NCBI RefSeq assembly: GCF_034422975.1
Contig: NZ_CP139873.1
Coordinates: 1,860,001 to 1,924,000 of the forward strand
DNA length: 64,000 bases
Source of the DNA: Idiomarina sp. PL1-037
Lineage (GTDB): Bacteria; Pseudomonadota; Gammaproteobacteria; Enterobacterales; Alteromonadaceae
Reading direction: 5' to 3'
Positions 18,552 to 27,155 of this stretch are shown here, piece by piece. The position numbers and the translations under genes are program-made. Position 1 is the first letter of the stretch; each line of letters begins with the position of its first letter. The notes beneath the pieces were generated by a model. That model saw only the letters and a program-made list of their open reading frames with translations, was not told the DNA's origin and did no database searches.

Positions 18552-18688
18552 GGAACTGCCTCTTGGTTAACTTTTGCGTGGCGCTATAATAGCGTTTTCG
18601 CTAACAACTGACCAGAGCCACTGACCGGCGAATATTTGCTGTGGTAGTATGTTGATAATGAATAACCAGCCTGAATTGCGAGCATGAT

Positions 18689-20071
18689 GTGAGTGTTTTC
18701 CCGGATCTCTGTGCGATAGAACTTAATTGCCAGGCCTCAGCTATTGAGTTATTTCAGCGCTGTCAGCATGAAAGCTACGCACTGTTACTGGACTCTGCCG
18801 CGCAAAGTCATGAGAACTGTGCCTACGATATTATCTTCCGGCAGCCAGAGTTGGTTTTAAGCTGCAAGGCAGGAAACCTGAAAGTATCGGCAGATAACCC
18901 GTCAAAACTTCCTCCCTTGCCCGATTCGGCAGCTGAACTTTGCCGTTATGCCGAGCAATTGAATCAGTTATCAGGTCGTTATTCGGGGCCTGCTGAACTG
19001 CCTTTTCAGGGCGGCTTTGCCGGCGCTGTTGGCTATGACCATGGCCGCTCACTGGAAGTCATCCCTGAATTCAATGCAGATACCTATCAGTCACCCGATG
19101 CAATACTGGCTTATTACAGCCAAGCACTGATTATCGACCGGCAGAGCGACACGGTCTGGTTAGTTGCGCCAGTAGGACGGTCAGACGAGCTTCGCGCGTT
19201 CTGGGAGCAACAAGTAGCAACAAAAAAGCCTGACACTTTTCAATTGCTAAGCGACTGGCAAAGCAATATGAGCGAGCAGCAGTACATCGGTAAATTTAAC
19301 GCGGTACAAAACTACCTACTGGCTGGAGATACCTACCAAATTAATTTAGCGCAACGGTATTCAGCCAGTTATCAGGGCAGTGAATGGTCCGCTTACCTTA
19401 AATTACGACACGCTAATTCAGCACCGTTTTCTGCCTTTATGCGTCTTCCCGGCAGCGCTATTCTGAGCCTGTCGCCGGAACGCTTTTTGCTAACCGACGC
19501 TAAGGGGCAAGTAGAAACAAAACCCATTAAAGGTACACGTCCGCGATTTGACGATACGCACAAAGATCAAGCCAGCCAGCAGACTCTGTTAAGCTCAGAA
19601 AAGGACCGGGCAGAAAACCTGATGATTGTGGATTTACTGCGTAATGATCTCAGTAAAAACTGTGAGCCGGGTAGCATCAAAACCCCAAGCTTGTTTACCA
19701 TAGAGAGCTTTCCGGCGGTGCATCACCTGGTTTCTACAGTAGTCGGTAAATTACAGCCGGGTCGCACCGCGTTAAGTCTGTTTAACGGCGCCTTCCCGGG
19801 TGGTTCTATTACCGGCGCGCCGAAAATTCGGGCTATGCAAATTATTGAAGAGCTGGAACCGAATCGTCGTAATATTTACTGCGGCAGTATGGGCTACTTT
19901 TCTCAGCACGGTCGCAGTGACACCAGTATTACCATTCGTACGCTGCTCGCCGAAGACGGTCAATTACACTGTTGGGCTGGCGGCGGTCTGGTCGCGGACT
20001 CAACGGCAGCAGAGGAGTATCAGGAAACTAAAGATAAAGTGTCACGCATACTGCCGGTGTTAACCTCATGA
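18689..20071 (+). CDS. pabB: Aminodeoxychorismate synthase component I
   Basis: 460 aa, starting at GTG 18689. PabB aminates chorismate to 4-amino-4-deoxychorismate for p-aminobenzoate and folate, with a glutaminase partner (PabA) that is not in this window. The chorismate-binding domain occupies about 190-455 and includes ETKPIKGTRPR and GAFPGGSITGAPKIRAMQIIEELE. The Lys in PIKGT is typical of PabB; anthranilate synthase TrpE has a different residue here, which supports the assignment. The N-terminal part (1-150) is divergent. Its stop overlaps the start of nudL by 4 nt (ATGA), the same pabB-nudL order as in E. coli. Confidence 0.93.
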   Translation: MSVFPDLCAIELNCQASAIELFQRCQHESYALLLDSAAQSHENCAYDIIFRQPELVLSCKAGNLKVSADNPSKLPPLPDSAAELCRYAEQLNQLSGRYSGPAELPFQGGFAGAVGYDHGRSLEVIPEFNADTYQSPDAILAYYSQALIIDRQSDTVWLVAPVGRSDELRAFWEQQVATKKPDTFQLLSDWQSNMSEQQYIGKFNAVQNYLLAGDTYQINLAQRYSASYQGSEWSAYLKLRHANSAPFSAFMRLPGSAILSLSPERFLLTDAKGQVETKPIKGTRPRFDDTHKDQASQQTLLSSEKDRAENLMIVDLLRNDLSKNCEPGSIKTPSLFTIESFPAVHHLVSTVVGKLQPGRTALSLFNGAFPGGSITGAPKIRAMQIIEELEPNRRNIYCGSMGYFSQHGRSDTSITIRTLLAEDGQLHCWAGGGLVADSTAAEEYQETKDKVSRILPVLTS

Positions 20072-20682
20072 CCATAAACAGTCGCGCTGACTTTATGCGT
20101 CGCTTCAGCATGCACCCATCCCTACCGGCGGAACGTAGAATTGATGAGCCACTGCGTAAACGTTTGCGCCCGGCAGCAGTGTTAATTCCTATTATTGAGC
20201 GTCCGCATGGGTTGTCGCTTATACTCACACGGCGCTCCAGCAAATTGCGTAAGCATGCGGGTCAAATCAGTTTCCCGGGAGGTCGCTTTGACGAAACCGA
20301 TAGCGATTTACTGGACACGGCTCTACGAGAAACTGAAGAAGAAATTGGCCTGCCCCGCAGTCAGGTGGAGGTTATTGGACGCTTACACGACTACCCAGTG
20401 CTGTCTTATTTTATGATCCGACCTTACGTGGCTTTTGTCTCACCACAACAGCCGCTGGTTGCCGAGGAAAGTGAAGTTGCTGAAATTTTTGAAGTACCGC
20501 TGGCTGATATTCTCGATCATGGGAACCACTACGTTTATCGTATTCGTAAGTTTATCTATGACCGCGTGTATTTCATCCCCTGGCAGCACCGGAATATCTG
20601 GGGCGCAACCGCCGGTATTTTACGTGAGTTATCAGAACAACTGCAGCCCGACGGAAAAAATCACTTCAGACCACTGAACTGA
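20068..20682 (+). CDS. nudL: Nudix hydrolase, probable CoA pyrophosphatase
   Basis: 204 aa. The Nudix box is complete: GGRFDETDSDLL followed by ALRETEEEIGL, with the REXXEE metal-binding core. The preceding LRKHAGQISFPGG is the extra motif typical of CoA-diphosphatase Nudix proteins (NudL/PCD1). The predicted reaction cleaves CoA to 4'-phosphopantetheine and 3',5'-ADP. It is translationally coupled to pabB through an ATGA overlap. Substrate choice is inferred from the family motif and context. Confidence 0.9.
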   Translation: MTINSRADFMRRFSMHPSLPAERRIDEPLRKRLRPAAVLIPIIERPHGLSLILTRRSSKLRKHAGQISFPGGRFDETDSDLLDTALRETEEEIGLPRSQVEVIGRLHDYPVLSYFMIRPYVAFVSPQQPLVAEESEVAEIFEVPLADILDHGNHYVYRIRKFIYDRVYFIPWQHRNIWGATAGILRELSEQLQPDGKNHFRPLN

Positions 20683-20778
20683 CCACTTATTTTTGCTCAA
20701 AACTTGCTTCCCCCCACATGAGTCGTGCGACAATACTATAATAAACAGAGTACGCATGCGCGACAGGTAAGGATAAAT

Positions 20779-22152
20779 ATGATCAGCGTTTTTGATATCT
20801 ATAAAATTGGTATTGGTCCTTCCAGTTCTCATACTGTGGGGCCGATGAAAGCAGCCTATGAATTTTTGCATGCCGCAAAAAAATCAGGGCATTTAAATAA
20901 CGCGGATGGAATAAAAGTCGAATTGTTCGGTTCACTTGGCCAAACGGGTAAAGGTCATGGTACCGGCAAAGCCGTTATTCTTGGGCTGGTCGGGGAGACT
21001 CCCGAAACAGTAGACACTGACAGCGTGGAAGATTTTCTGGAGCAAACTCGTAAGACTGAAAAGCTGAATTTGCTTGGAGAGAATGAGGTTTCCTTCCCCA
21101 GCGAAGGCGCCATTACTTTTCACCGCCGCAAAACCATGCCCAAACACGCCAACGCTATGGAATTGAAACTGTTGAAAGACGGCGAAATCATCTATAACGA
21201 CCTTTATTACTCCATCGGCGGTGGCTTCATTGTGCGCGATGAAGATTTCGACGAAACGCTGGAAGAAGCGATAGAACAGTCGTCTAAACCGATTCCATAT
21301 CCGTTTGACAGTGCTGCAGACCTTCTGGCGCATTGTAAAGAGCACGGTATGCGCATGAGTTCATTAATGATGGCTAACGAAAAAGTCTTCCGCAGTGAAG
21401 AGGATATTCGGGCTGGATTAATGAAAATTTGGCGCACCATGCAGGAAAGCATCAAAAACGGCATTACCACCGAAGGTATACTGCCGGGTGGACTTAAAGT
21501 TCGTCGCAGGGCATCGGCTTTATATCAGCGCCTGAAAAAAGAAAAGTCGAGCGATGCCATGCAAGTCATGGACTGGGTAGATTTATACGCTTTAGCGGTT
21601 AACGAAGAAAATGCCGCTGGGGGTCGTATCGTCACCGCTCCTACCAATGGCGCAGCTGGTATTATACCCGCAGTTATGAGTTACGCTGACAGATTCATAG
21701 AAACGCTGGACGAAGACTCAGTGGTTCGCTTTCTGCTGACCTCCGCTGCCATTGGTATTCTTTATAAGAAAAATGCTTCAATTTCGGGTGCTGAAGTCGG
21801 TTGTCAGGGTGAAGTGGGTGTTGCCTGTTCAATGGCTGCAGGTGCTCTGGCCGAATTTATGGGCGGTGACCCGTGCAGGGTCGAAAATGCGGCAGAGATT
21901 GGTATGGAACACAACTTGGGCTTAACCTGCGACCCTGTGGGCGGCTTAGTACAAGTACCGTGTATTGAACGAAACGCCATGGGCTCGGTTAAAGCTATTA
22001 ATGCCGCCCGCCTGGCCATGCGAGGCGAAGGCGACCACAAAGTGTCTCTGGATAAAGTGATTAAAACCATGTGGGACACCGGCAACGATATGAAAACCAA
22101 ATACAAAGAAACCGCTCGCGGCGGTTTGGCAGTCAATATTATTGAATGTTAA
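20779..22152 (+). CDS. sdaA: L-serine dehydratase, iron-sulfur type
   Basis: 457 aa from ATG 20779, preceded by AGGTAAGGA and matching the usual MISVFDIYKIGIGPSSSHT opening; an in-frame upstream ATG at 20725 is rejected. It deaminates L-serine to pyruvate and ammonia using a 4Fe-4S cluster. The beta domain is N-terminal, and the catalytic alpha domain (about 170-455) has cluster-type cysteines in SGAEVGCQGEVGVACSMAAGA and in GLTCDPVGGLVQVPC. A TATAAT-like -10 lies at about 20735. It is convergent with cysB. Single-chain SdaA organisation is as in E. coli. Confidence 0.95.
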   Translation: MISVFDIYKIGIGPSSSHTVGPMKAAYEFLHAAKKSGHLNNADGIKVELFGSLGQTGKGHGTGKAVILGLVGETPETVDTDSVEDFLEQTRKTEKLNLLGENEVSFPSEGAITFHRRKTMPKHANAMELKLLKDGEIIYNDLYYSIGGGFIVRDEDFDETLEEAIEQSSKPIPYPFDSAADLLAHCKEHGMRMSSLMMANEKVFRSEEDIRAGLMKIWRTMQESIKNGITTEGILPGGLKVRRRASALYQRLKKEKSSDAMQVMDWVDLYALAVNEENAAGGRIVTAPTNGAAGIIPAVMSYADRFIETLDEDSVVRFLLTSAAIGILYKKNASISGAEVGCQGEVGVACSMAAGALAEFMGGDPCRVENAAEIGMEHNLGLTCDPVGGLVQVPCIERNAMGSVKAINAARLAMRGEGDHKVSLDKVIKTMWDTGNDMKTKYKETARGGLAVNIIEC

Positions 22153-22164
22153 GTGTTTGACGCT

Positions 22165-22191
22165 ACTGCCGGTGCTTAGCGCATCGGCAGT
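22165..22191. terminator. Hairpin between convergent sdaA and cysB
   Basis: An 11-bp stem ACTGCCGGTGC/GCATCGGCAGT (one G-T wobble) with a 5-nt loop. There is no T tract on either strand and the right arm lies in the cysB 3' end. It may stop or stabilise both transcripts, but it is not a classical intrinsic terminator. Confidence 0.4.
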
Positions 22192-23150
22192 GAGCAGCTA
22201 TCAAAGAGTTTATCAATCTCATCCTGACTTTTTAGCTGAGTAGCTTTTTGTACCCTATCGCGCGTTAAGTGTGGGGCGAAGTTCTCAATAAAGTCGTACA
22301 TATAAGTACGTAAAAAAGTCCCTCGGCGGAAACCAATCTTAGTCGTACTGTGCGTAAAAAGATGCTCTGCAGGTATCGCCACTAAATCGGTATCTTCTTT
22401 TGGGTCGTAAGCCATGCTAGCCAGAACCCCAATGCCCAACCCCATTCTGACGTAGGTTTTTATTACATCAGCATCGGTTGCTGTAAAAACAATTTTAGGC
22501 TCATGTCCGGCATCGGCAAAGGCTCTATCCAACTCGGAACGACCAGTGAAACCATGCACATAAGTGACCAAAGGAAACTGAGCAATATCATCAATAGATA
22601 GCTTACTCAGTTGCGTAAGCGGATGTGATTTAGGCACAACAATAGACCGGTTCCAGTGATAACAGGGCAACATAATAAGGTCGTGATATAAATGCAGCGC
22701 CTCGGTCGCAATGGCAAAATCTGCCCGCCCTTTCGCCGCCGCCTCACTAATTTGCTCAGGGGACCCCTGATGCATATGCAGTGAAACTTTTGGATATTGT
22801 TGAATAAATCGCTGAATAACGGACGGCAAGGCATAGCGAGCCTGAGTATGGGTCGTCGCAATGTTGAGTTTACCCTGGTTTGGCAAGGTGTGTTCAGCAG
22901 CAACCGTCTTAATTGACTGAACGTTATCCAGAACCTGCTGAGCGACCGCTATGATGTCTTTACCCGCTGGCGTTATGTGAGTCAGGTGCTTGCCTGTCCG
23001 GCCAAATATCTGCACGCCCAGCTCGTCTTCCAGCATTCTGACTTGTTTACTAATGCCCGGCTGCGAGGTGAATAAGCTTTCAGCCGTAGCAGAAACATTC
23101 AGGTTATGATTTGTTACTTCAACAATGTAACGTAACTGCTGTAATTTCAT
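22176..23150 (-). CDS. cysB: LysR-family regulator CysB
   Basis: 324 aa from ATG 23150, identical in length to E. coli CysB and starting MKLQQLRYIVEV; an in-frame ATG at 23165 would add five residues. The winged helix-turn-helix (about 1-60, with STAESLFTSQPGISKQVRMLE) is very close to CysB, and the C-terminal effector domain (about 90-295) would bind N-acetylserine. CysB activates sulfate uptake and cysteine synthesis genes; cysZ in this window is a likely target. It is transcribed away from the histidine kinase gene at 23288 and towards sdaA. Confidence 0.93.
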   Translation of the reverse strand: MKLQQLRYIVEVTNHNLNVSATAESLFTSQPGISKQVRMLEDELGVQIFGRTGKHLTHITPAGKDIIAVAQQVLDNVQSIKTVAAEHTLPNQGKLNIATTHTQARYALPSVIQRFIQQYPKVSLHMHQGSPEQISEAAAKGRADFAIATEALHLYHDLIMLPCYHWNRSIVVPKSHPLTQLSKLSIDDIAQFPLVTYVHGFTGRSELDRAFADAGHEPKIVFTATDADVIKTYVRMGLGIGVLASMAYDPKEDTDLVAIPAEHLFTHSTTKIGFRRGTFLRTYMYDFIENFAPHLTRDRVQKATQLKSQDEIDKLFDSCSLPMR

Positions 23151-23287
23151 TGAGGAACGTGCCACTCTAGTTTGCTAAATGTGATATAAGAAAATACTAT
23201 AATAATCTTGATAACTATGACAAATATAAAAGCTATCGCAACAGTATTTTGTCTGAGCTTCTATTTGGACCACAGGAACTATCATCT

Positions 23288-23971
23288 ATGACCCAACCCG
23301 CATTTGATTTTTCAACCGTCCTGGCGTCTTCCGTGCACGACATGAAAAATTCACTGTGCTTACTCATTCAGATGATAGAAGAAGTATCAGAACAGGTCAC
23401 CGACAGCAGTGCAACAGAAAAAATGGCGAAAGTCCATTACGAGGCTCAGCGTATCAATTCAAGTTTAATGCAAATGCTCACGCTTTATCGCAACGATAAT
23501 AACGCCTTACCACTCAATAGCGACTGGCACCACGTCGACGAACTCGTCGAAGAGCTTTTGCTAAACAATGAGCTCTATCTTGAACAGCGTAACATTACTG
23601 TCAGTACCGACATTGATGAAACAGCAACAGGCTGTTTCGACAGAGAGCTGATCTTTCATCTACTTAATGACATCATCATTAATGCAATGCGCTACACAGC
23701 CGATAAGCTCTTTATAAAAGTAGAGATAACCGAAAACGGTGGATGTCGTATTATGGTTCACGATAACGGCGATGGTTTTCCTGCTAGAATGCTGGAAAAC
23801 GCCGCGATGCCGATACAACACTTAAATATTCAACAATCCCGGACAGGGTTAGGTCTATATTTTGCCCAGATGATAGCAAGTGCCCACGAGCGAAATAATA
23901 AAAAAGGTTTTATCGAGCTAAAAAATAATGGACACTTAGGTGGTGGTGTTTTCTCTTTAACATTACCCTGA
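23288..23971 (+). CDS. Soluble histidine kinase without sensor domain
   Basis: 227 aa from ATG 23288 (AGGAA about 10 nt upstream). No signal peptide, transmembrane segment or PAS domain is visible. A short dimerisation helix pair carries the candidate phospho-acceptor His17 in SSVHDMKNSL. The HATPase domain (about 95-225) has an N box LLNDIIINAMRYT, G1 box DNGDGF and G2 box TGLGLYFA. All ATP-binding motifs look intact, so activity is likely. Without a sensor it must receive input through a partner. It begins a rightward trio with the coiled-coil protein and YciH, facing the crsA-crsR genes. The phosphorylation target could be CrsR or the tandem-receiver protein, but this is inference. Confidence 0.85.
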   Translation: MTQPAFDFSTVLASSVHDMKNSLCLLIQMIEEVSEQVTDSSATEKMAKVHYEAQRINSSLMQMLTLYRNDNNALPLNSDWHHVDELVEELLLNNELYLEQRNITVSTDIDETATGCFDRELIFHLLNDIIINAMRYTADKLFIKVEITENGGCRIMVHDNGDGFPARMLENAAMPIQHLNIQQSRTGLGLYFAQMIASAHERNNKKGFIELKNNGHLGGGVFSLTLP

Positions 23972-23999
23972 AAAATAATTATAACTTAACGAGCGTAAT

Positions 24000-24758
24000 A
24001 TGATTTACACCATTGTCATCGCATTGATTATATTACTAATAATAATGGCAATTATAGTCGGTGCGGTACAACAGAACAGACAGCGTTTAGAATTAGAGCG
24101 TCGCAAAAAGATGGCGCGTTTCCGCAGTTCGCTTGAACAGATTGAAGATCTCATTCATATGGCGAGCTTCTTCCCTATTGGTAAATCCATGCTGGTGGTT
24201 CTTAATAGCCGTGCGTTAGAAATACTTAAGAGTATGAATGCTGTCTCGCCTTCAAAAGACTATAAGGCTCGAATACAGAGCTACGAAGAGCGTATACAAA
24301 GTGTTGACCGTAATGACACTTCGTTAATCAGTGAAGACTTTGAGATCCCGGAAAATAACAAGCAAATCATAGCAATGATCAACGGGCTCAAGCGTTTACG
24401 TTCTACTTTACGAAACGAACATTCCCGCGGCCGGGTCGACAGCAATGTTTTTAGTGTCGAAGATCAACGTTTGACCAAGTTGCAACTGAAAATTAATATT
24501 GAGACCTTAATACGTCGCGGACGTCATGCTTACGAAAGCCAGATGTTAGGCTCCGCCAGACAGTATTATGAAAAAGCATTACGCACGATAGAAGACCAGA
24601 GCTTTAGTGACGACTACACTACGTCGCGCCAGCAATCCATTAAAAAAGCACTGGAAAAAATTGCACAAGAGCTAAAAGATGCTCATACGCGTGATAAAGA
24701 AAAACACAAAAAAGAAGACGATTTAGAAGAACTGTTCCAACCTAAGAGAAAATGGTAG
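24000..24758 (+). CDS. Membrane-anchored coiled-coil protein of unknown function
   Basis: 252 aa. An N-terminal transmembrane helix (about 2-24) is followed by a basic stretch and mostly charged helices with coiled-coil character. A repeat-like helical pair near 165-200 (RRGRHAYESQMLGSARQYYEKA) resembles a single TPR hairpin. Related proteins are, from memory, sometimes labelled DNA repair ATPase, but no Walker A or B motif is present here, so I do not accept that name. The stop overlaps the yciH start region (24752-24758), and the gene follows the histidine kinase by 28 nt, suggesting one transcript. It may act as a membrane scaffold for this signalling group; that is inference only. Confidence 0.75.
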   Translation: MIYTIVIALIILLIIMAIIVGAVQQNRQRLELERRKKMARFRSSLEQIEDLIHMASFFPIGKSMLVVLNSRALEILKSMNAVSPSKDYKARIQSYEERIQSVDRNDTSLISEDFEIPENNKQIIAMINGLKRLRSTLRNEHSRGRVDSNVFSVEDQRLTKLQLKINIETLIRRGRHAYESQMLGSARQYYEKALRTIEDQSFSDDYTTSRQQSIKKALEKIAQELKDAHTRDKEKHKKEDDLEELFQPKRKW

Positions 24759-25099
24759 ATAGAATGCCGGACTGGAAAGACCAACTCAGCCAAATGGTAT
24801 ATTCAACAGACTCGGGGCGTATTGATCCAGAGCCTGAACCAGAGGAAGTTCCTGAGGGCGATGGTATTGTTCGCCTGCGCCGGGAAACCAAAGGTCGAAA
24901 AGGCAAAGGAGTAACTATTGTTACCGGACTGGATAAACCGCAATCAGAGTTAAAAGCAATAGCCAAAAAACTCAAGCAACTCTGTGGCGTTGGAGGCTCG
25001 GTTAAAGAATATGAAATAGAGTTGCAAGGTGACCAGCGCGACAGTATTGAAAGCTGGTTGAAAAAGGAAGGCTATAAAGTTAAGCGTGCGGGCGGCTAA
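24752..25099 (+). CDS. yciH: YciH/SUI1-family translation factor homologue
   Basis: 115 aa (111 if the ATG at 24764 is used; both are in frame). The C-terminal two thirds form a SUI1/eIF1 domain with GKGVTIVTGL, KKLKQLCGVGGSVKEYEIELQGD and an end in GYKVKRAGG. E. coli YciH affects initiation fidelity in vitro and has been described as a stress-related translation inhibitor. The N-terminal 40 residues are acidic and variable, as usual. It overlaps the end of the coiled-coil gene by 7 nt and the convergent crsR 3' end by 20 nt. Its place next to a general-stress partner switch fits a stress role. Confidence 0.92.
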   Translation: MVDRMPDWKDQLSQMVYSTDSGRIDPEPEPEEVPEGDGIVRLRRETKGRKGKGVTIVTGLDKPQSELKAIAKKLKQLCGVGGSVKEYEIELQGDQRDSIESWLKKEGYKVKRAGG

Positions 25100-26750
25100 G
25101 GTCGTATTCAATATATAAACACCGTCCGCCGTCACGCCACTCAACATGGCTTGAAAAGTTTCTTATCAGCTGTAATCCACGACCAAACGCCTGTTGTTCG
25201 TCATCTTGAGATACTTGCTGATATTCCGAAAAGCCATTCTCGCTATTGGATGAAATACTGAATGAAAGCAAACTGTTATCCGGCTCGTATTCAATATCGA
25301 TTTCTATTTCTACGTCCTCTAACACAGCCAGCCGCGCTTCCCGTGTCCGGTAGTATTCATCGAACCCGTGCCCGGTCTCTTTAATTCCCGAATCCAGCTG
25401 CAAAACGCTGTGTTCCAGGGTATTGTTAAAAGCTTCTGCCAACAATAAATACAAGGTTGTTTTGTGCGCGCCAATACCTTCAAGATGACTTAAGGAATCC
25501 ACCAGCTTAATAATTGGGTCGTGCCCCTTAATTTCGTTTTCTTTTAGATAAATTACTAACCGGAAAGGCAAATGAGTGACATTAGTATCAGGCTGGTTGA
25601 CAGGTATGTCGGTGGCTGCACAATCCAGACAAACTAATGAAATATCATCCAACTGCTCTTGCCCTTGTTGAAAGGTTTGTAATGAGCCAACCAGCCCCTC
25701 AAAGTCTCTCTCGCGAGCATAGCGTAACAACAAAGCCTCGAACCCCCGTTCAGATAAACGCTCATCTGCCTTGTTAGTCATCTCAACCACACCGTCGGTA
25801 TAGGTTATCAGTCGTGTGTTTTTCTCAACAAAACAGTGGCTCACCTGGCTACTGAACTCTTCAGGAGACAAAATACCCAACGCCATATGCTCAGGCACTA
25901 GCCGTTTTTCAACTTCTCCAGCTTCATTTATCAGCAGTGCATCGGGAATGCCGCCATTCCAGTATGTTAAACGTTCACCATTGGCGGACAATTCAGTGAC
26001 AAAAGCGGCACAAAACATGTCGTCGGGTAACAGCTTAACCAGCTTGCGGTTAAACTCTTCAACCATATTCGCTATTGAAAGCCCTTTTTCAGCTAAATCA
26101 AAAAAGGTTTGGGCTACAGGGAGAGCCCCGGTGGCGGGAGCTAATCCGTGGCCGGTAAAATCACCAACAAACAAATAAAAATTTCCCAGAGGCCCAGCTT
26201 TGGAGAGAACTAAATCACCATTAAATTCACTGGCCGGTGCCAGATAGGTTTTTAAGAATGGGTATTCTGTTTCGTTTTCCTGCAGCGCGTTAGTCAGCAT
26301 GTGTCTGACAACGTTTTGCTCTCGCTCCATTCGGTTAGAATGGTAAGCCAGAGTCTCATTTTTACCCTTGAGGGAATAGCTCAACTCGCGAACCCGCGCG
26401 TGAGCGTTGAGTTTTGCCTGCAAGACAACCGGTTCAAACGGCACACTAATAAAGTCGTCCCCACCAGCCTCAAGGCATTTCAACAAGGTTTCCTGATCAT
26501 CCAGTGCCGTAATAAATAAAATTGGCAAATGGACATCGCCGCTTAGGGCTTTTAACCGAGGAGCGGTTTGAAAGCCGTCCATAATCGGCATCATAACGTC
26601 CAGTAACACCACGTCCGGCGCCAGGCTGACAAAAATATCGATAGCCTCCATGCCGTTGTGAGCGCAGGTGACCTGATGCCCAAAGCGTTTTATCAGGCCA
26701 CTCAGCATCACCTGGTTAGCAGGTTGATCATCAACAATCAGTACCTTCAT
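25080..26750 (-). CDS. crsR: CrsR-like response regulator: receiver, PP2C phosphatase and HATPase kinase
   Basis: 556 aa with three modules. A receiver (1-120) has D8/D9, phospho-acceptor D51 and T81, but Val103 (ISVPF) where the conserved Lys is expected. A SpoIIE/PP2C phosphatase (about 170-375) has metal Asp in VGDFTGHG and YTDGVVE. A C-terminal anti-sigma-type kinase (about 410-550) has N box EAFNNTLEHS and a GRGLQLI motif. This layout matches CrsR of Shewanella and HsbR of Pseudomonas, which phosphorylate or dephosphorylate a STAS partner; in Shewanella CrsR also sequesters sigma-S. Its ATG overlaps the stop of the STAS gene by one base (TGATG), giving tight coupling. Target sigma factor is inferred. 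Confidence 0.88.
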   Translation of the reverse strand: MKVLIVDDQPANQVMLSGLIKRFGHQVTCAHNGMEAIDIFVSLAPDVVLLDVMMPIMDGFQTAPRLKALSGDVHLPILFITALDDQETLLKCLEAGGDDFISVPFEPVVLQAKLNAHARVRELSYSLKGKNETLAYHSNRMEREQNVVRHMLTNALQENETEYPFLKTYLAPASEFNGDLVLSKAGPLGNFYLFVGDFTGHGLAPATGALPVAQTFFDLAEKGLSIANMVEEFNRKLVKLLPDDMFCAAFVTELSANGERLTYWNGGIPDALLINEAGEVEKRLVPEHMALGILSPEEFSSQVSHCFVEKNTRLITYTDGVVEMTNKADERLSERGFEALLLRYARERDFEGLVGSLQTFQQGQEQLDDISLVCLDCAATDIPVNQPDTNVTHLPFRLVIYLKENEIKGHDPIIKLVDSLSHLEGIGAHKTTLYLLLAEAFNNTLEHSVLQLDSGIKETGHGFDEYYRTREARLAVLEDVEIEIDIEYEPDNSLLSFSISSNSENGFSEYQQVSQDDEQQAFGRGLQLIRNFSSHVEWRDGGRCLYIEYDLSRPHA

Positions 26751-27055
26751 CAGGCAATAACAAACATCTTATCAAAGCGGGATATATCGAGAATACGACG
26801 CACGTCCGGTTTAGCGTTAATCAGTTGAATGCCCTTTACGCTGCTGCCTAAAGATTTACGCATATTGAGCAGCATACCGAGTGCCGAGCTGTCCAGATAA
26901 TCGGTTTCCCTCAAGTCGATAATTACGGTTGGCTGTGAATCACCAATATGACTGTAGGCCTGACGAAACTCCTGTACCAGACTAAAGTCAAATTTCCCTT
27001 TAATAGCAATAACTAATTGCTTACCATCATTTGAAAAGTCGCGACTAACGTTCAT
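26750..27055 (-). CDS. crsA: CrsA-like STAS anti-sigma factor antagonist
   Basis: 101 aa from ATG 27055, which has a good GAGGTGAG site; an in-frame ATG at 27133 lacks one. It is a single STAS domain with the phosphorylation loop YLDSSALGML, where the first Ser after Asp is the usual phospho-acceptor. In the Shewanella system the unphosphorylated STAS protein binds CrsR and frees sigma-S. It is stop/start coupled to crsR. About 100 nt separate it from the divergent tandem-receiver gene, so promoters for both probably lie in 27056-27155. Confidence 0.9.
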   Translation of the reverse strand: MNVSRDFSNDGKQLVIAIKGKFDFSLVQEFRQAYSHIGDSQPTVIIDLRETDYLDSSALGMLLNMRKSLGSSVKGIQLINAKPDVRRILDISRFDKMFVIA

Positions 27056-27155
27056 ACTCACCTCTTTTTTAATGAGCATAACACAGATTTTCTGATTGAG
27101 TTTATCTGCTGAATACCCTACTCTTTCGATCACAATAAATTCTAATTATGTGATT

